64,000 nt of DNA from Lolium rigidum (lineage: Eukaryota; Streptophyta; Magnoliopsida; Poales; Poaceae). The position numbers and the translations under genes were made by a program. Where the stretch lies: NCBI RefSeq assembly GCF_022539505.1, contig NC_061509.1, forward strand, positions 209,398,254 to 209,462,253, given 5' to 3'. Position 1 is the first letter of the stretch; every line of letters starts with the position of its first letter. The notes under the pieces are model-generated. The model saw only the letters and a program-made list of their open reading frames with translations. It was not told the DNA's origin and did no database searches. Positions 9,703-21,570 of the stretch are shown piece by piece.

Positions 9703-10872
9703 TTACTCCTTCGGCAGTGATGATGAATTCTTCCCGTCATCAGACTTCCAAGGAAGAGGCTCCCCATCAACGAACGACATCTTGGTCTCAGGAATCCTGA
9801 AACTGGCAGCATAGCTTATGTGTTTAAACCTGTTTTCATACTCACAGTTTTGATTCTGAACATCATAAAGTTGCGCTTGGAGTTTGTTGGTAGTGTTGTG
9901 AAGAGAGAGGATATCGTCCCACAGCTTTGCAGTCTCCTTCATTTTAGCAGGAAAAGGAATTTTTTCAATATAAGCTTCAGGAAGAATGTGATCAACAGTT
10001 TTAACTTCAATACATTTACCTATAGGTGAATCAGTTTTATCTTTGTAAGGTTCATGATACGTACTAAAATTCTTCCTAGGCAATTCAAAATGAGAGACAA
10101 AAGCTTTATAAAAATTTGCAACAACTTGAGAGTCAAGACCATAAGTAGCACTCATATTTCGAAATTTATCAGTATCCATAAGAGTTTCAATGCATTCATA
10201 ATCATAATTTATACCTGACTCTCTACCTTTGTCGTTCTCCCATCCTTCAGTATTCTCCTGAATCCGATCAAGAAGGTCCCATTTAAACTCTTCTTTGTTG
10301 CGCGTGAATGATCCAGAACAAGCAGTATCCAGCAAGGTATTATCTTGAAAAGAAAGTCTTGCATAGAAATTATCAATGATGATATTACCAGGAAGCTCAT
10401 GAATGAGGTATTTGAGCATTAAAGACTTCAATCTCCCCCATGCTTGGGAAATACTCTCTCCATCATGAGGCCAGAAATTATATATGCGGTTTCGGTCTTT
10501 GTGAATTTCACTTGGAGGATAGAATTTAGAATAAAATAGAGGCACAATATCCTTCCAATCAAGAGAGTTCCCATTCTTCAGAAATTTATACCAATGCGCC
10601 GCTTTACCAGATAGCGACATAAAGAATAGTTTCTTCCTAACTTCATCCATAGAAATACCTGCACACTTGAATAACCCGCATAATGCATGTAGAAACAATA
10701 AATGATCTCCGGGATGGACAGTTCCATCCCCTTCATAGCGGTTATCCACAACACGTTCAATTATTTTCATAGGTATTTTATATGGAATCTCTTTCTCACC
10801 TGGCGCCTCATCCACTACCTTTGCAGTAGTAGTAGATTTTCCAAATAGGAATTCAAGAGAAGATCTCTCCAT
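9703..10872 (-). CDS. Retrotransposon gag protein of element A
   Basis: A 389-codon open frame on the minus strand, ATG at 10870-10872, intact by eye. It matches the plant retrotransposon gag core: AAHWYKFLKNGNSLDWKDI followed by FYSKFYPPSEIHKDRNRIYNF and ESISQAWGRLKSLMLKY. Gag forms the virus-like particle that packages element RNA in the cytoplasm. No CCHC zinc knuckle is visible at the C-terminus, and no protease follows. It starts about 90 bp after the primer-binding site, the normal place. An intact gag frame with no pol suggests selection for cis-acting or gag-contributing function, or youth. Confidence 0.75.
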   Translation of the reverse strand: MERSSLEFLFGKSTTTAKVVDEAPGEKEIPYKIPMKIIERVVDNRYEGDGTVHPGDHLLFLHALCGLFKCAGISMDEVRKKLFFMSLSGKAAHWYKFLKNGNSLDWKDIVPLFYSKFYPPSEIHKDRNRIYNFWPHDGESISQAWGRLKSLMLKYLIHELPGNIIIDNFYARLSFQDNTLLDTACSGSFTRNKEEFKWDLLDRIQENTEGWENDKGRESGINYDYECIETLMDTDKFRNMSATYGLDSQVVANFYKAFVSHFELPRKNFSTYHEPYKDKTDSPIGKCIEVKTVDHILPEAYIEKIPFPAKMKETAKLWDDILSLHNTTNKLQAQLYDVQNQNCEYENRFKHISYAASFRIPETKMSFVDGEPLPWKSDDGKNSSSLPKE

Positions 10873-10959
10873 AATGAATTATAGCAGCAGAGCAGAAATA
10901 AAAACAGCACGTACAGTAAAAGTTTTCCTTACCAATTCCACTTACTAATAGCGCTTCAC

Positions 10960-10977
10960 TCCCCGGAAACGGCGCCA
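10960..10977 (-). promoter_or_regulatory. Primer-binding site of element A
   Basis: On the minus strand TGGCGCCGTTTCCGGGGA, close to the plant tRNA-Asp 3' end complement TGGCGCCGTTGCCGGGGA with one mismatch. It lies 11 bp from the LTR edge. Confidence 0.8.
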
Positions 10978-10988
10978 GAAAATAGTCT

Positions 10989-12494
10989 TGATTACCCACA
11001 AGTATAGGGGGTGTATCGTAGTACTTTCGATAAATAAGAGTGTCGAACCCAACGAGGAGCAGAAGGTGTTGACAAGCAGTTTCGATGAAGGATTCACTGT
11101 AAATGCTCATAGACACGTATTCAGGGGGTTTTGATATAGCAGATAAATAAAATACAAGTAAGTAAAATGCGAGAGTAATAATTGCAGCGAGTGGCCCAAT
11201 CCTTTTTAACACAAAGGACAAGCCAGTTTGTTTACTTATGATGACCAAACGTTCTTGAGGACACACGGGAATTTAGTCTGGTGATTTCGCTTCATATAGT
11301 TGATTAATCTTCATTGTTTTGATAAGTGTTGTGTGGGTGAACCTATGCTAATGCACCGCCCTTCCTAGGACTAATACATACTTGTGATTAAACCCCTTGG
11401 AAGCATCCGCAAATACAAGAAAGTAATTAAGATAAATCTAACCACAGCCTTAAACTATGAGACCCTGCTATCCCTCATGCATCGATATACCAAAGGGGGT
11501 TCAGGTTGTTGTCACTCCGGCAACCCCACAATTAGCAAACGAATACAAGATGCATTACCCTAGGCCCGTAAAGGTGAAGTATCATGTAGTCGACGTTCAC
11601 ATGACACCACTAGAAGAATAACACCACAACTTAAATATCAAACCATTTATTACTCAACATAGTTCACTACTAACATTTAGACTTCACCCATGTCCTCAAG
11701 AACTAAACGAACTACTCACAAGACATCATATGGAACATGATCAGAGGTGATATGATGATGAATAACAATCTGAACATAAACCTTGGTTCAATGGTTTAAC
11801 TCAATAGCATCAATAACAAGGAGTAATCAACACCGGGAGAGTTTCCCCTATGAAATAATCAAGATTCAACCCTAGATGTTACAGTGGAGACGAGGTGCAG
11901 CGGTGGAGATGATGGTATCGGTGGTGGAGTTGATGATAATGATCCCAATGAAATCCAGCTCGATGACGGTGACGATGGTGACGATTTCCCCCTCCGGGAG
12001 GGAATTTCCCCGGCAGATTTCAGCCTGCCGGAGAGCTCTTTTCTCTCTTGTGTTTTCCGCCCCACAGAGGCGGCTGTGTCTATTCTCCATCCTCCCCTGC
12101 ACCTTAGGGTTTCAGGTAGATGAAGTACGCGAAAGGGAGATAGCCGAGGGGGGTCGTGGGCCCCCTCCCCACGTGGCGGCGCGCCTGGCCTGGTGGCCGC
12201 GCCGGCCTATGGGGAGGGCCCATGGTGGCCATCCTCGGCCTCCCCTTTTGGCTGGCTCCGTCTTCTGGAAAAATAAGAGCTTCGGTATATTTTCCGTCAA
12301 TTGTTGATCTTCAGAAATATTGTATCCTGACGGTGCTTTTTCCAGCAGAATCCTAACTCCGGTGAGTAATTCTCCAATAATCATGAAACATGCAAAATAG
12401 GTGAAATAACATAAGTATCATCTCTAAGTATGAAATATATCAATGAATACCAGTAAATTATGATATAAAATAGTGATGCAAAATGGACGTATCA
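10989..12494 (-). repeat. 5' LTR of element A
   Basis: Complete LTR of about 1.5 kb, TG...CA in minus sense: starts TGATACGTCCATTTTGC at 12494 and ends CTTGTGGGTAATCA at 10989. It matches the truncated copy at 6630-7956. Confidence 0.9.
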
Positions 12495-13234
12495 TTTTCC
12501 CCCGAGGCTGAGGGCTCTACCAGTAGCTATGTGGTTCATCTCTCTCTCCCATGGTGTGATCTTTATGTGACCATGAGCTTTGTAATCTAGTTGAATATGT
12601 AGATGTTACTCTTGTCTATTATGCACTCTAGAGGTTACTTTAATATGAACTCCGGAGTCACTCTCCACGGTGTGATGGTGACAGTGTGCGCATCGTGTGT
12701 GATTCCTTTATGACGTTGTGGAGCTTGTTTACTCCGGCTTGAGGTGTGCTTTTGCAGCCCTACACAATGAATGGTGTTTGTTATCCAACAAGAGAGTGTT
12801 TGAGAGTAGCATTTATTTATTCAATTATGTGATCATTGTTGAGAGTGTCCACTAGTGAAAGTATGATCCCTAGGCCTTGTTTCTAAGCATTGAAACACCG
12901 TTTCCAACAAGTTCTGCTACATGTTCGCTTGCTGCCATTTTTATTTCAGATTGCAATTACTACTTATAATCATCCATATTACTTGTATTTCACTATCTCT
13001 TCGCCGAACTAGTGCACCTATACAGCTGACAAGTGTATTAGGTGTGTTGGGGACACAAGAGACTTCTTGTATCTTAATTGCAGGGTTGCTTGAGAGGGAT
13101 ATCTTTGACCTCTACCTCCCTGAGTTCGATAAACCTTGGGTGATTCACTTAAGGTAAACTTGCTGCTGTTCTATGAACCTCTACTCTTGGAGGCCCAACA
13201 CTGTCTACATGAATAGAAGCGTGCGTAGACATCA
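12495..13234 (+). repeat. B2: right half of a B-family LTR
   Basis: Plus-oriented LTR fragment similar to the later parts of 53090-54554, 58078-59551 and 19866-21570 (GTAGCTATGTGGTTCATCTC ... GCGTAGACATCA). It ends exactly at the family terminus CATCA. Its left half lies beyond element A, which inserted into it. The following TAAGG (13235-13239) is probably its right TSD in the C LTR. Confidence 0.8.
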
Positions 13235-13877
13235 TAAGGCAGCTCATGAGATCATTGTATTGAAGCACATGGGAGAGAGTAACATCTAGGTACAGCCAAG
13301 AACCCATAGTCCCTACGGGAACTACTCACAAACCATCATGGAGTCGAAGTGGAGGCGGTGGAGTCGATGGCGATGGCTCTGGGGGCACTTCCCCGTCCCG
13401 GCAAGGTGCCAGAACAGAGAATTATTTCCCCCGAAACTTGGTTTCGGCGAGTGACGGCGGCGACGGAACTTTTCGTGGACGGATGGTGATTCGTTTCGGA
13501 GTTTTTAGGTCAGAGGGGTCTTATAGGCGAAGAGGCGACGCGACGGGGATGCACGAGGTCACTATACCACCCCAAGGCGCAGGCCAGGGCTGGCCATGCC
13601 TGGGTATGGGCAGCCTGTAGCACCCCTCCGGCTCTCCTTCTGGCTCCTGGGGTCTTCTGGTATATTAGAATTTCTATGATTTTCCCAGAATTTTCCGAGC
13701 ATTTTCATTTTTGGACATTTTCTGCAATAAACAGACATAATAAACATGAACTGGCACTGTGGCACTTGTTAATAGGTTAGTCCAATAAATGTCATAAAAT
13801 GATGCAAAGTGCACATAAAACACAGAGGAATTGGTCTAGAACAAGAATGGAACATCAAAAATTATAGATACGTTACA
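13235..13877 (-). repeat. 3' LTR of element C, truncated
   Basis: Matches the outer parts of the 5' LTR: 13235-13550 pairs with 19559-19860, and 13553-13870 with 21580-21903. In minus sense it begins TGTAACGTATCTATAA. The remainder is missing at the B2 insertion point. Confidence 0.85.
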
Positions 13878-13892
13878 TCCCCAAGCTTAACT
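13878..13892 (-). promoter_or_regulatory. Polypurine tract of element C
   Basis: On the minus strand AGTTAAGCTTGGGGA lies immediately before the LTR. It follows CGAGGACGAGCAGG, a phrase also found before the B1 and X tracts. Confidence 0.7.
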
Positions 13893-16406
13893 CCTGCTCG
13901 TCCTCGAGTAGGTAAGTGATAACAAACAAATAATTTTTGAAGTTACATGCACCTTCAAAGTTCAAAGGATGACTAGATACAAATAATTTAAGGACAAGTA
14001 ATAACAGATTCATGATTCAATCAATAATAATTTTGGGACCATGCACATAAAACTAAGAATGACAACTATGCTCTCTTAATGGTGCATGAACTTAGAAGAT
14101 GAAGACTCAAAATAAAATTAAAAGAAAGGCCCTTCGCAGAGGGAAGTGGAGATTACTCATGTGCTAGAGCTTTTTATTTTGAAAGCATGGAAACAATTGT
14201 GTCAATGGTAGTAATAATTCATATGGGTTATGTATAAAACTTCCTATAAGTTGCAAGCCTCATGCATCGAATACTAATAGTGCTTGCACCTTGTCCTAAT
14301 TAGCTCGGATTTCCATGGATTATCATCACATTACATATGTTTCAACCAAGTGTCACAAAGGGGTACCTCTATTCCACATGTACAAAGGTCCAAGGAGATA
14401 AATCGCATTTGATTTCTCGATTTTGATAGATCTCAACTTAAGGACATCCATACCGGGACAACATAGAAAATAGATAATGGACTCCTCTTTGAGGATTTGA
14501 GTGTCCAAGCTGAAACTTCCACCATGATACATGGCTTTGGTTGGCGACCCAATGTTCTTCTCTAACAATATGCATATTCAAACCATTTCAACTCATGGCA
14601 AATCTCCCTTACTTCAGACAAGACGAACATGCATAGAAACTCACATGATATTCAACAAAGGTGTGACAGGTTGATGGCGTCCCCAGTAAGTCAATGGTTA
14701 CCGCTCAACAAGCAACTTATAAGAACTAAGATACATAAGTGACATATTCCTTACCACAATAGTTTTTTAGGCTACTTTCCCATGAGCTATATATTGCAAA
14801 AACAAGGAACATTTTGTTTTAAAGGTAGCACACAAGAAATTTACTTTGGAGTGGCTATGAAATACCACATATAGGTAGTTATGGTGGCCACGATTGACAT
14901 TTTGATTTTTGGGAGTTGGATGCACGAATAGAGCTCATACTCAGTACAAATGAAGGCTAGCAAAAGAAAGGGGGCGACCGACTAAGAGAGCAATAATGGC
15001 CATAATCATGCATAGCGACAAAACTTATTAATCATAGGATATGGTGATATTAAAAGTCAAAAAAATGATCATCAAGTCAACTCAATTGAAACATCAAAGG
15101 AGATATTTCATTTGCGTCACTATTAATATGACACTTCTTACTCGTATCCAACACCAATTAACTTATTTGAAACAACTCTCGTAGATAATATTCAGTAGAT
15201 ATCAGAGAGATAAATTCACTTGCATATAGAAAACCAACAAGCTCTGAACATAATATGAATGAAAAACTATAGCTTAAACGCAGTACTCGCAAAAATAGAA
15301 CGCTCGTTGAACATATGAGTGAAAACTAGAACGTTCATGCAATTAAAGCGGATCGTGTCCCTCTCCAAAACAAATATGATGGGTCCAACTTTATTGAACA
15401 GCAAACAAAATAAAACACACGCACACAAAAATTCTCCAAGAATAACACATAATGCATGAAGCAATAAAAATATAGCGCACTGAAAAATGACTTCGTGCTT
15501 TTTACTGATGGAGAGGGGGTGCCTCGGGCATCCCCAAGCTTTGACGCTTTTACTTCTTGGATATTTCTTGGGGGGTCCAGGGTACATCCCCAAGCTTAAG
15601 CTCTTGTCCATACTTCATCTAATTGCATCATTCTTCTCTCCCTACACTTGAAAACTTCCTTCACACAAAACTCAGCACAATTGATTAGCAACATTAGTGC
15701 AAATAAAAATATATCAAACCATCAAGGCTTCAGTAATGGCACATATCAAACACTCATTTTAACATATTCTACTGTAGCTACTTCTTCCCAAATCTCTTTT
15801 TCACAAAACAACTCAAAAAGATGAAGCATATGACGCAAATGCAAAACATGGCAGAAATCTGTCAAAACAGACCAGCAGGTAGAGATCGAAATTAAAGAAA
15901 TAGTTATGTTGCTCAAATTGAAAAATGCTAAACTAACGAAAGTTAGCTAATAACCTGGGGAATATGCTCGTAAATGTTCTGCTCATGGTGACATTCTGGT
16001 GATTTATGCGAATTTTTCTCGCGACAGTCCAGAAACAGAAACAGAATTGCAAATTCCCCAAATACTACTTTCTTACCATTAGAGGCTACTCTTGGCACAA
16101 AAACAAAAATAAAAAATGATAAGGAGAGGTCATTATAGTAGAAATGACTTCCAAGACTCAGAAAAACAGTAAAATAACAGAAATAAAAGCATAATGGGTT
16201 GTCTCCCAAAAAGCTCTTTCTTTATAAAAATTAAGATAGGCTCAGTAATTTGAGAAGATGCTCACATATGTAATATGAATTGAAGAAAAAGAGAGCATCA
16301 AGAAGAAAATATGAAACACATTTAATTCTTACCCACTTCCTGTGCATGGGAATCTTGTACACAAATAAATTCACAAAGAACAAAGTGACAAGCATGTGAA
16401 GGTAAA
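13893..16406 (-). other. Long conserved non-coding tail of element C
   Basis: About 2.5 kb without a credible ORF. Read on the minus strand it aligns by eye, in order, with the plus-strand tail of B1 at roughly 55350-58060. Examples are the ACCATGATACATGGC block at 14521 against CATGAATCATGGTGG at 57157, and AAAGGGGTACCTCTAT at 14357 against ATAGAGGTACCCCTTT at 57359. Two AAGCTTGGGGATG motifs lie near 15530-15540 and 15585-15598, well away from the terminal polypurine tract. Confidence 0.6.
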
Positions 16407-17288
16407 TCAAGAGTAACTTAGGACCATCATCATGTAGAGAGGTGTTTTAGTACCATGTAAATTCCTACAACCATATTTTCCTATCTCATAATAATTTTCA
16501 GTAGCATCATGTATAAACTCAACAATATAACTATCACATAAAGCATGCTTTTCATGATCTACAAGCACATAATTTTTATCAAGCTCAAAAATAGTAGGAT
16601 TAAAACAATCAAACCCACTTTTAGCAGTTTTATAACAATATGATTGATCATTCTCAAGAGGTATGGGGCTACTAGTAGCAATCATGTTTTCAGTAGCATT
16701 ATAATTTATAGCATCAAGTAACATAGGACCATCATCTAGAGCTTTATCATAAACACTCTCCAAGCAAAATTCTTTAGTTCCATGCATTTCGAAATTAGGC
16801 AAAAATAAAGGATTATCATGAGATTTATCAAAATAGCATGGATTATCATAAATAACAGTAGCATAATTATTCTCACAAGTTTTACTCACAGGGAATATTT
16901 CAAGAGAATCCTCATGAACATAACATTCGTCCTCCTTTGCTGAGCATGGAGGGCAATCAAATAATGTAAGAGATAAAGAGTTCCTATCATTAGAAGGTAG
17001 GCATGGGTAGCTAATCCATTCTTCCTCCTTTTGTGCATCACTCTCCTCCTCTTTTTCATCTAATGAGCTTTCAGGTTCATCAACTTCTTCTTCCACGGTT
17101 TCCTGCAAATTGTGGATACATTCTTGTGCATAATTGAGTCTCTCTTTATAATCAATGATATAACAATTATTGCTGAAATTTTCTGTGCCATAATCAAGGA
17201 TAGAAGAGACATAATCTTTAAGGTCATGACAAGCAACACAAGTTTCATAATTTTTAGACATGAAGGATTCTATTTCAGAGGCTCCCAT
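16407..17288 (-). CDS. Orphan ORF of element C
   Basis: A 293-codon open frame on the minus strand, the only ORF of the element, starting about 440 bp after the primer-binding site. It is acidic in the middle (EEVDEPESSLDEKEEES) and Cys/Tyr/Asn-rich. It has no protease, reverse transcriptase or zinc-knuckle motif. Near the C-terminus it carries HALCDSYIVEFIHDATENYY, which recurs in the B1 ORF as ALCDSYIVEFVHDATESYY. Sharing a motif between two separate non-autonomous families points to a conserved retrotransposon-encoded protein of unknown function. Confidence 0.65.
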   Translation of the reverse strand: MGASEIESFMSKNYETCVACHDLKDYVSSILDYGTENFSNNCYIIDYKERLNYAQECIHNLQETVEEEVDEPESSLDEKEEESDAQKEEEWISYPCLPSNDRNSLSLTLFDCPPCSAKEDECYVHEDSLEIFPVSKTCENNYATVIYDNPCYFDKSHDNPLFLPNFEMHGTKEFCLESVYDKALDDGPMLLDAINYNATENMIATSSPIPLENDQSYCYKTAKSGFDCFNPTIFELDKNYVLVDHEKHALCDSYIVEFIHDATENYYEIGKYGCRNLHGTKTPLYMMMVLSYS

Positions 17289-17637
17289 AAATAAGACAAA
17301 TTGTTCTACTTGTTCGAATGCAAGATGAATATAGTTATTCCAATGGTAGTTCGAAATTAAAACTTCTTCACTAAAGCCACATTGGAATTTAAGATGTTTA
17401 GTATCCTATTGGAGCAACAATTTATATTATGGCTTTTAAGCAAAATTTTAGCAATTGTATCCAACTTTTTCAACATGCCACTCATTACTTTTCCCTTATA
17501 AGATTCTCTATACTTCATAAATAATTATACAAGTTCCATAGAGTATAAAGCAGGTCCTTCCATAACAACAGTTTTTAGTTTTTCGATTTTTCAAATTTTT
17601 ATGGATTTTCAGATATATAGGAAAATAAAACATGACA

Positions 17638-17666
17638 AAAAAAACAAAAAAAAAAAAACAAAATGA
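17638..17666 (+). repeat. A-rich low-complexity tract
   Basis: Near-continuous run of A broken by single C residues, in the leader between the primer-binding site and the ORF of C. On the element's sense strand it is a T/G tract. No function inferred. Confidence 0.6.
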
Positions 17667-17727
17667 AATAAAAACAGCGAGAGAGGTGGAGTGTACTCCC
17701 CAGGTGAACTTATAAGTAGAGCTATGC

Positions 17728-17745
17728 TCCCCGGAAACGGCGCCA
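17728..17745 (-). promoter_or_regulatory. Primer-binding site of element C
   Basis: On the minus strand TGGCGCCGTTTCCGGGGA, the same tRNA-Asp-type site as in element A, 11 bp from the LTR edge at 17757. Confidence 0.8.
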
Positions 17746-18257
17746 GAAAATAGTCTTGATGACCCACAAGTATAGGGGATCGCAACTTTCTTCGAGGGAA
17801 GTAAAACCCAAATTTGTTGATTCGACACAAGGGGAGCCAAAGAATACTTATAAGCCTTGACAGCGGAGTTGTCAATTCAGCTACACCTGGAAAAGCACTA
17901 GCAACAGGGGATGTGAAATCAATGGTAATATGATGTGGCGCTAGAAAATAGTTGGTACTACTTTGATGGCGTGTTGACAGGGAAATGTGATGCAGCAGTA
18001 ATATGAGAGAATATTAACACGGCAGTAACAGTAACACAGAGGCGATGGCACTGGAAAATATCCCAGTGCGCAGTTGATTGAAAAGCAACGATGATGAAAT
18101 AAAGGACCGGCGTTCCCGGCTATCTGCACTAGTGGTAACTCTCTAAATAACAAGTGTTGGGTGAAAAAATTACAGCTGGGCAATTGACAGAATTGAATGT
18201 AGCATTAAGACAAAATATCCAGTCTATTAATATCGTAGGCATGTTTTCCATATATAG

Positions 18258-19109
18258 CAAGGTTCAAAAAAGCGATGAGCGCTAAGCGAGCGGTGAGGCA
18301 CCGCCTAGAGAAATTGTTGCTTAAGCGAGCTTAAGCGCCGCTTAAGCGTGCAGGGCAAAGCGTATGGCAAGGAACATGCAAGGCAAATTGGGCATACACG
18401 AGAGTAACTTAAACAGTCGGCAGTACCCAACCAGCAGCAGATCTCATATATCTACTGCTTCACTACTAATCAGTCCTAATCTAACTCAGCCCAGCAGCAA
18501 CGGCCCATCGTGGCAGAGTGTAGCAACCAACACAGTACACGCACGAGTAGCCCAGTAGCAACAGCCCAGCTGCAACAGCCCAGCAGAACACACACGACAC
18601 GAGTAGCCCAAACTGGAAGAAACCGGTTAGGTCGAGCTCGATCTGGAACTCTGGGCACCTCGGCAGAGAGGGGATGAAGGAGACACGAAGGTTCTTGGAG
18701 GAGAGTCAACGTCTGGCGGCCTGGAGGAAGAGGTGGAGTGCGGTAGAGGAGAGGCTTCACCGGCGGCGAAGGAGGAACTTCACCAGCGGAATCGGGATGC
18801 GTCGCCTCTCTCTCTCTCTCTGGGTAGGGGAATGGACGATTGGGGTGTCAGGGAACCCTATCTGGTCGTTTTTCCTCCCACCTACCACAAAATTTTCCGA
18901 TTGCTGCCTGCAACCATGGACGCGCAGCGAGGCGCTTTTCTTCGCTTTGTCTCGCTTCCACGCGCGTAATCAGCGCTCAGCGCCTAATCTCAGTGCCTAA
19001 TCGCACTTACCGCTTAACCTTACGCTTAGGGCTGAAACAAACCGGTAAGTCAACGCTTCGCTCGCTTTTGCGCTTAAGCGAGACTAAGCGTACGCCTTTT
19101 TGAACGTTG
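18258..19109. mobile_element. Non-autonomous hAT transposon, 852 bp
   Basis: Terminal inverted repeats: CAAGGTTCAAAAAAGCG on the left; the right end read in reverse is CAACGTTCAAAAAGGCG. Both sides are flanked by the 8-bp duplication ATATATAG (18250-18257 and 19110-19117). An 8-bp TSD and CAAGG-type ends are diagnostic of the hAT superfamily. The subterminal zones are full of CTTAAGCG-type motifs (CGCTTAAGCG at 18339-18348 and 19071-19080), the arrangement expected of transposase-binding sites. The interior has no hAT transposase: the ORFs at 18674-19000 and elsewhere have no recognisable domain. Confidence 0.88.
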
Positions 19110-19865
19110 ATATATAGTCATACATGCTTGCAATGAGAAAGTTGCATAACATCTTTTGTCCTACCACCCCGTTTGCAGCGGGGTCTCAAGGGAAACTACT
19201 GGTAATTAAGGTACTCCTTTTAATAGAGCACCGGAGCAAAGCATTAACACTTGGTGAAAACATGTGATCCTCATATCAAAGTCATCCCCTCTGGTTATCC
19301 CAATTCAAGGTCACTTTGGGGCCTCGGGTTCCGCACAAAGACATGTGCATACAATTTGTAGATACAATCTAAGCAACAATTATAGAGCCTAGATCTAAGA
19401 TCATGCCACTCGTGCACTAGTGACAAGCATTAAACATAACAATATTGAAGCACCAAATACTTAACAAACTTATAAGATATACTGAACATAATGACTAATC
19501 CATCGGATCCCAACAAACACAACACCGATTACATCATATGGATCTCAATCATGTAAGGCAGCTCATGAGATCATTGTATTGAAGCACATGGGAGAGAGTA
19601 CCATCTAGCTACAGCCAAGAACCCATAGTCCCTGCGAGAACTACTCACAAACCATCATGGAGTCGAAGTGGAGGCGGTGGAGTCGATGGCGATGGCTCCA
19701 GGGGCACTTCCCCGTCCCGGCGGGGTGCCGGAAAAGAGACTTTTGTCCCCCAAAACTTGTTTTCAGCGATGACGGCGGCTACAAAACTTTTCGTGGATGG
19801 AGGGTGATTCGTTTCTTAGTTTTTAGGTCAGAGGGGTCTTATAGGCGAAGAGGCGACGTGAGGGG

Positions 19866-21570
19866 TGATACGTCTCCGACGTATCGATAATTTCTTATGT
19901 TCCATGCCACATTATTGATGATATCTACATGTTTTATGCACATTATATGTCGTATTTATGCGTTTTCCGGAACTAACCTATTGACAAGATGCCGAAGTGC
20001 CAGTTCCTGTTTTCTGCTGTTTTTGGTTTCAGAAATTCTAGTAACGAAATATTCTCGGAATCGGATGAAATCAAGACCCAGGTTCCTATTTTTCCCCGGA
20101 ACCATCCAGAACACCCGAGAGCCGCCAGAGGGAAGCCCTGGGGGCCCCACACCACACCCTGGCGCGGCCAGAGGGGGGGCGCGCCGCCCTATGGTGTGGT
20201 GGCCCCGAGCCCCTCCGAGGCTGCCCTTCCGCCTATTTAAAGCCTCCATCGCGAAAACCCTATTACGAAGGACGAAACCCACAGAAACCTTCCAGAGCCG
20301 CCGCCATCGCGAAGCCAACATCCGGGGACGAGGAGTCTCCGTTCCGGCACCCTGCCGGAGCGGGGAAGTGCCCCCGGAAGGCTTCTCCATCGACACCGCT
20401 GCCATCTCCACCGCCATCTTCATCACCGCTGCTGCTCCCATGAGGAGGGAGTAGTTCTCCATCGAGGCTTGGGGCTGTACCGGTAGCTATGTGGTTCATC
20501 TCTCTCCTATGTACTTCAATACAATAATCTCATGAGCTGCCTTACATGATTGAGATTCATATGATGATGCTTGTAATCTAGATGTCATTGTGCTAGTCAA
20601 GTGAGTTTTACTTATGTGATCTCCGGAGACTCCTTGTCCCACGTGTGTAAAGGTGACAGTGTGTGCACCGTGTGGGTCTCTTAGGCTATATTTCACAGAA
20701 TACTTACTCACTGTTATGAATGGCGTAGTGAAGTGCTTATTTATATCTCTTTATGATTGCAATGTTTTTTGTATCACAATTTATCTATGTGCTACTCTAG
20801 CAATGTTATTAAAGTAGTTTTATTCCTCCTGCACGGTGTAATGGTGACAGTGTGTGCATCCGTGTTAGTACTTGGCGTATGCTATGATCATGATCTCTTG
20901 TAGATTGTGAAGTTAACTATTGCTATGATAGTATTGATGTGATCTATTCCTCCTACATAGGGTGAAGGTGACAGTGTGCATGCTCGTGTTAGTACTTGGT
21001 TTAGTCGTGTTGATCTTTCTTGCACTCTAAGGTTATTTAAATATGAACATTGAATTGTGGAGCTTGTTAACTCCGGCATTGAGGGTTCGTGTAATCCTAC
21101 GCAATGTGTTCATCATCCAACAAAAGAGTGTAGAGTATGCATTTATCTATTCTGTTATGTGATCAATGTTGAGAGTGTCCACTAGTGAAAGTATGATCCC
21201 TAGGCCTTGTTCCTAAATACTGCTATCGCTGCTTGTTTACTGTTTTACTGCGTTACTAATGCTGCGTTACTACTGCTACCATATTACCACCATCAACTAC
21301 ACGCCGTTACTACTGCTCATACTCATTCATACCACCCGTATTTCACTATCTCTTCGCCGAACTAGTGCACCTATTAGGTGTGTTGGGGACACAAGAGACT
21401 TCTTGCTTTGTGGTTGCAGGGTTGCATGAGAGGGATATCTTTGACCTCTTCCTCCCTGAGTTCGATAAACCTTGGGTGATCCACTTAAGGGAAACTTGCT
21501 GCTGTTCTACAAACCTCTGCTCTTGGAGGCCCAACACTGCCTACAAGAATAGAAGCTCCCGTAGACATCA
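19866..21570 (+). mobile_element. B': solo LTR of a B-family retrotransposon
   Basis: Starts TGATACGTCTCCGACG and ends CGTAGACATCA, flanked by the 5-bp duplication AGGGG (19861-19865, 21571-21575). No internal region is present, so it formed by recombination between the two LTRs of an inserted element. It is about 240 bp longer than the B1 LTRs but follows the same order of sequence blocks. A TATA-like TATTTAAAG lies near 20235. Confidence 0.88.

Larger units (their letters stand above)
6630..12494 (-). mobile_element. Element A: non-autonomous Athila-like gag-only retrotransposon
   Basis: Two long direct repeats (6630-7956 and 10989-12494) flank a 3-kb interior that reads on the minus strand: primer-binding site, one gag ORF, a long non-coding tail and a polypurine tract. 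No protease, reverse transcriptase or integrase is present, so it must have moved with enzymes from a related element. Its 3' LTR is cut at 6630 by E1. Its right end (TATCA at 12490-12494) sits inside the B2 LTR fragment. Confidence 0.85.

Noticed and set aside
12495..13234. B2 as an intact solo LTR
   Set aside because: Its left half is missing from the window because element A inserted in it, so solo status cannot be judged.
18674..19000. ORF inside the hAT element as a transposase
   Set aside because: 108 residues, low complexity, no BED finger, RNase H-like core or hAT dimerisation motif.
20263..20499. ORFs in the B' solo LTR and the matching B1 LTR segments
   Set aside because: They arise from a GC-rich LTR section; frames differ among LTR copies, which argues against coding.
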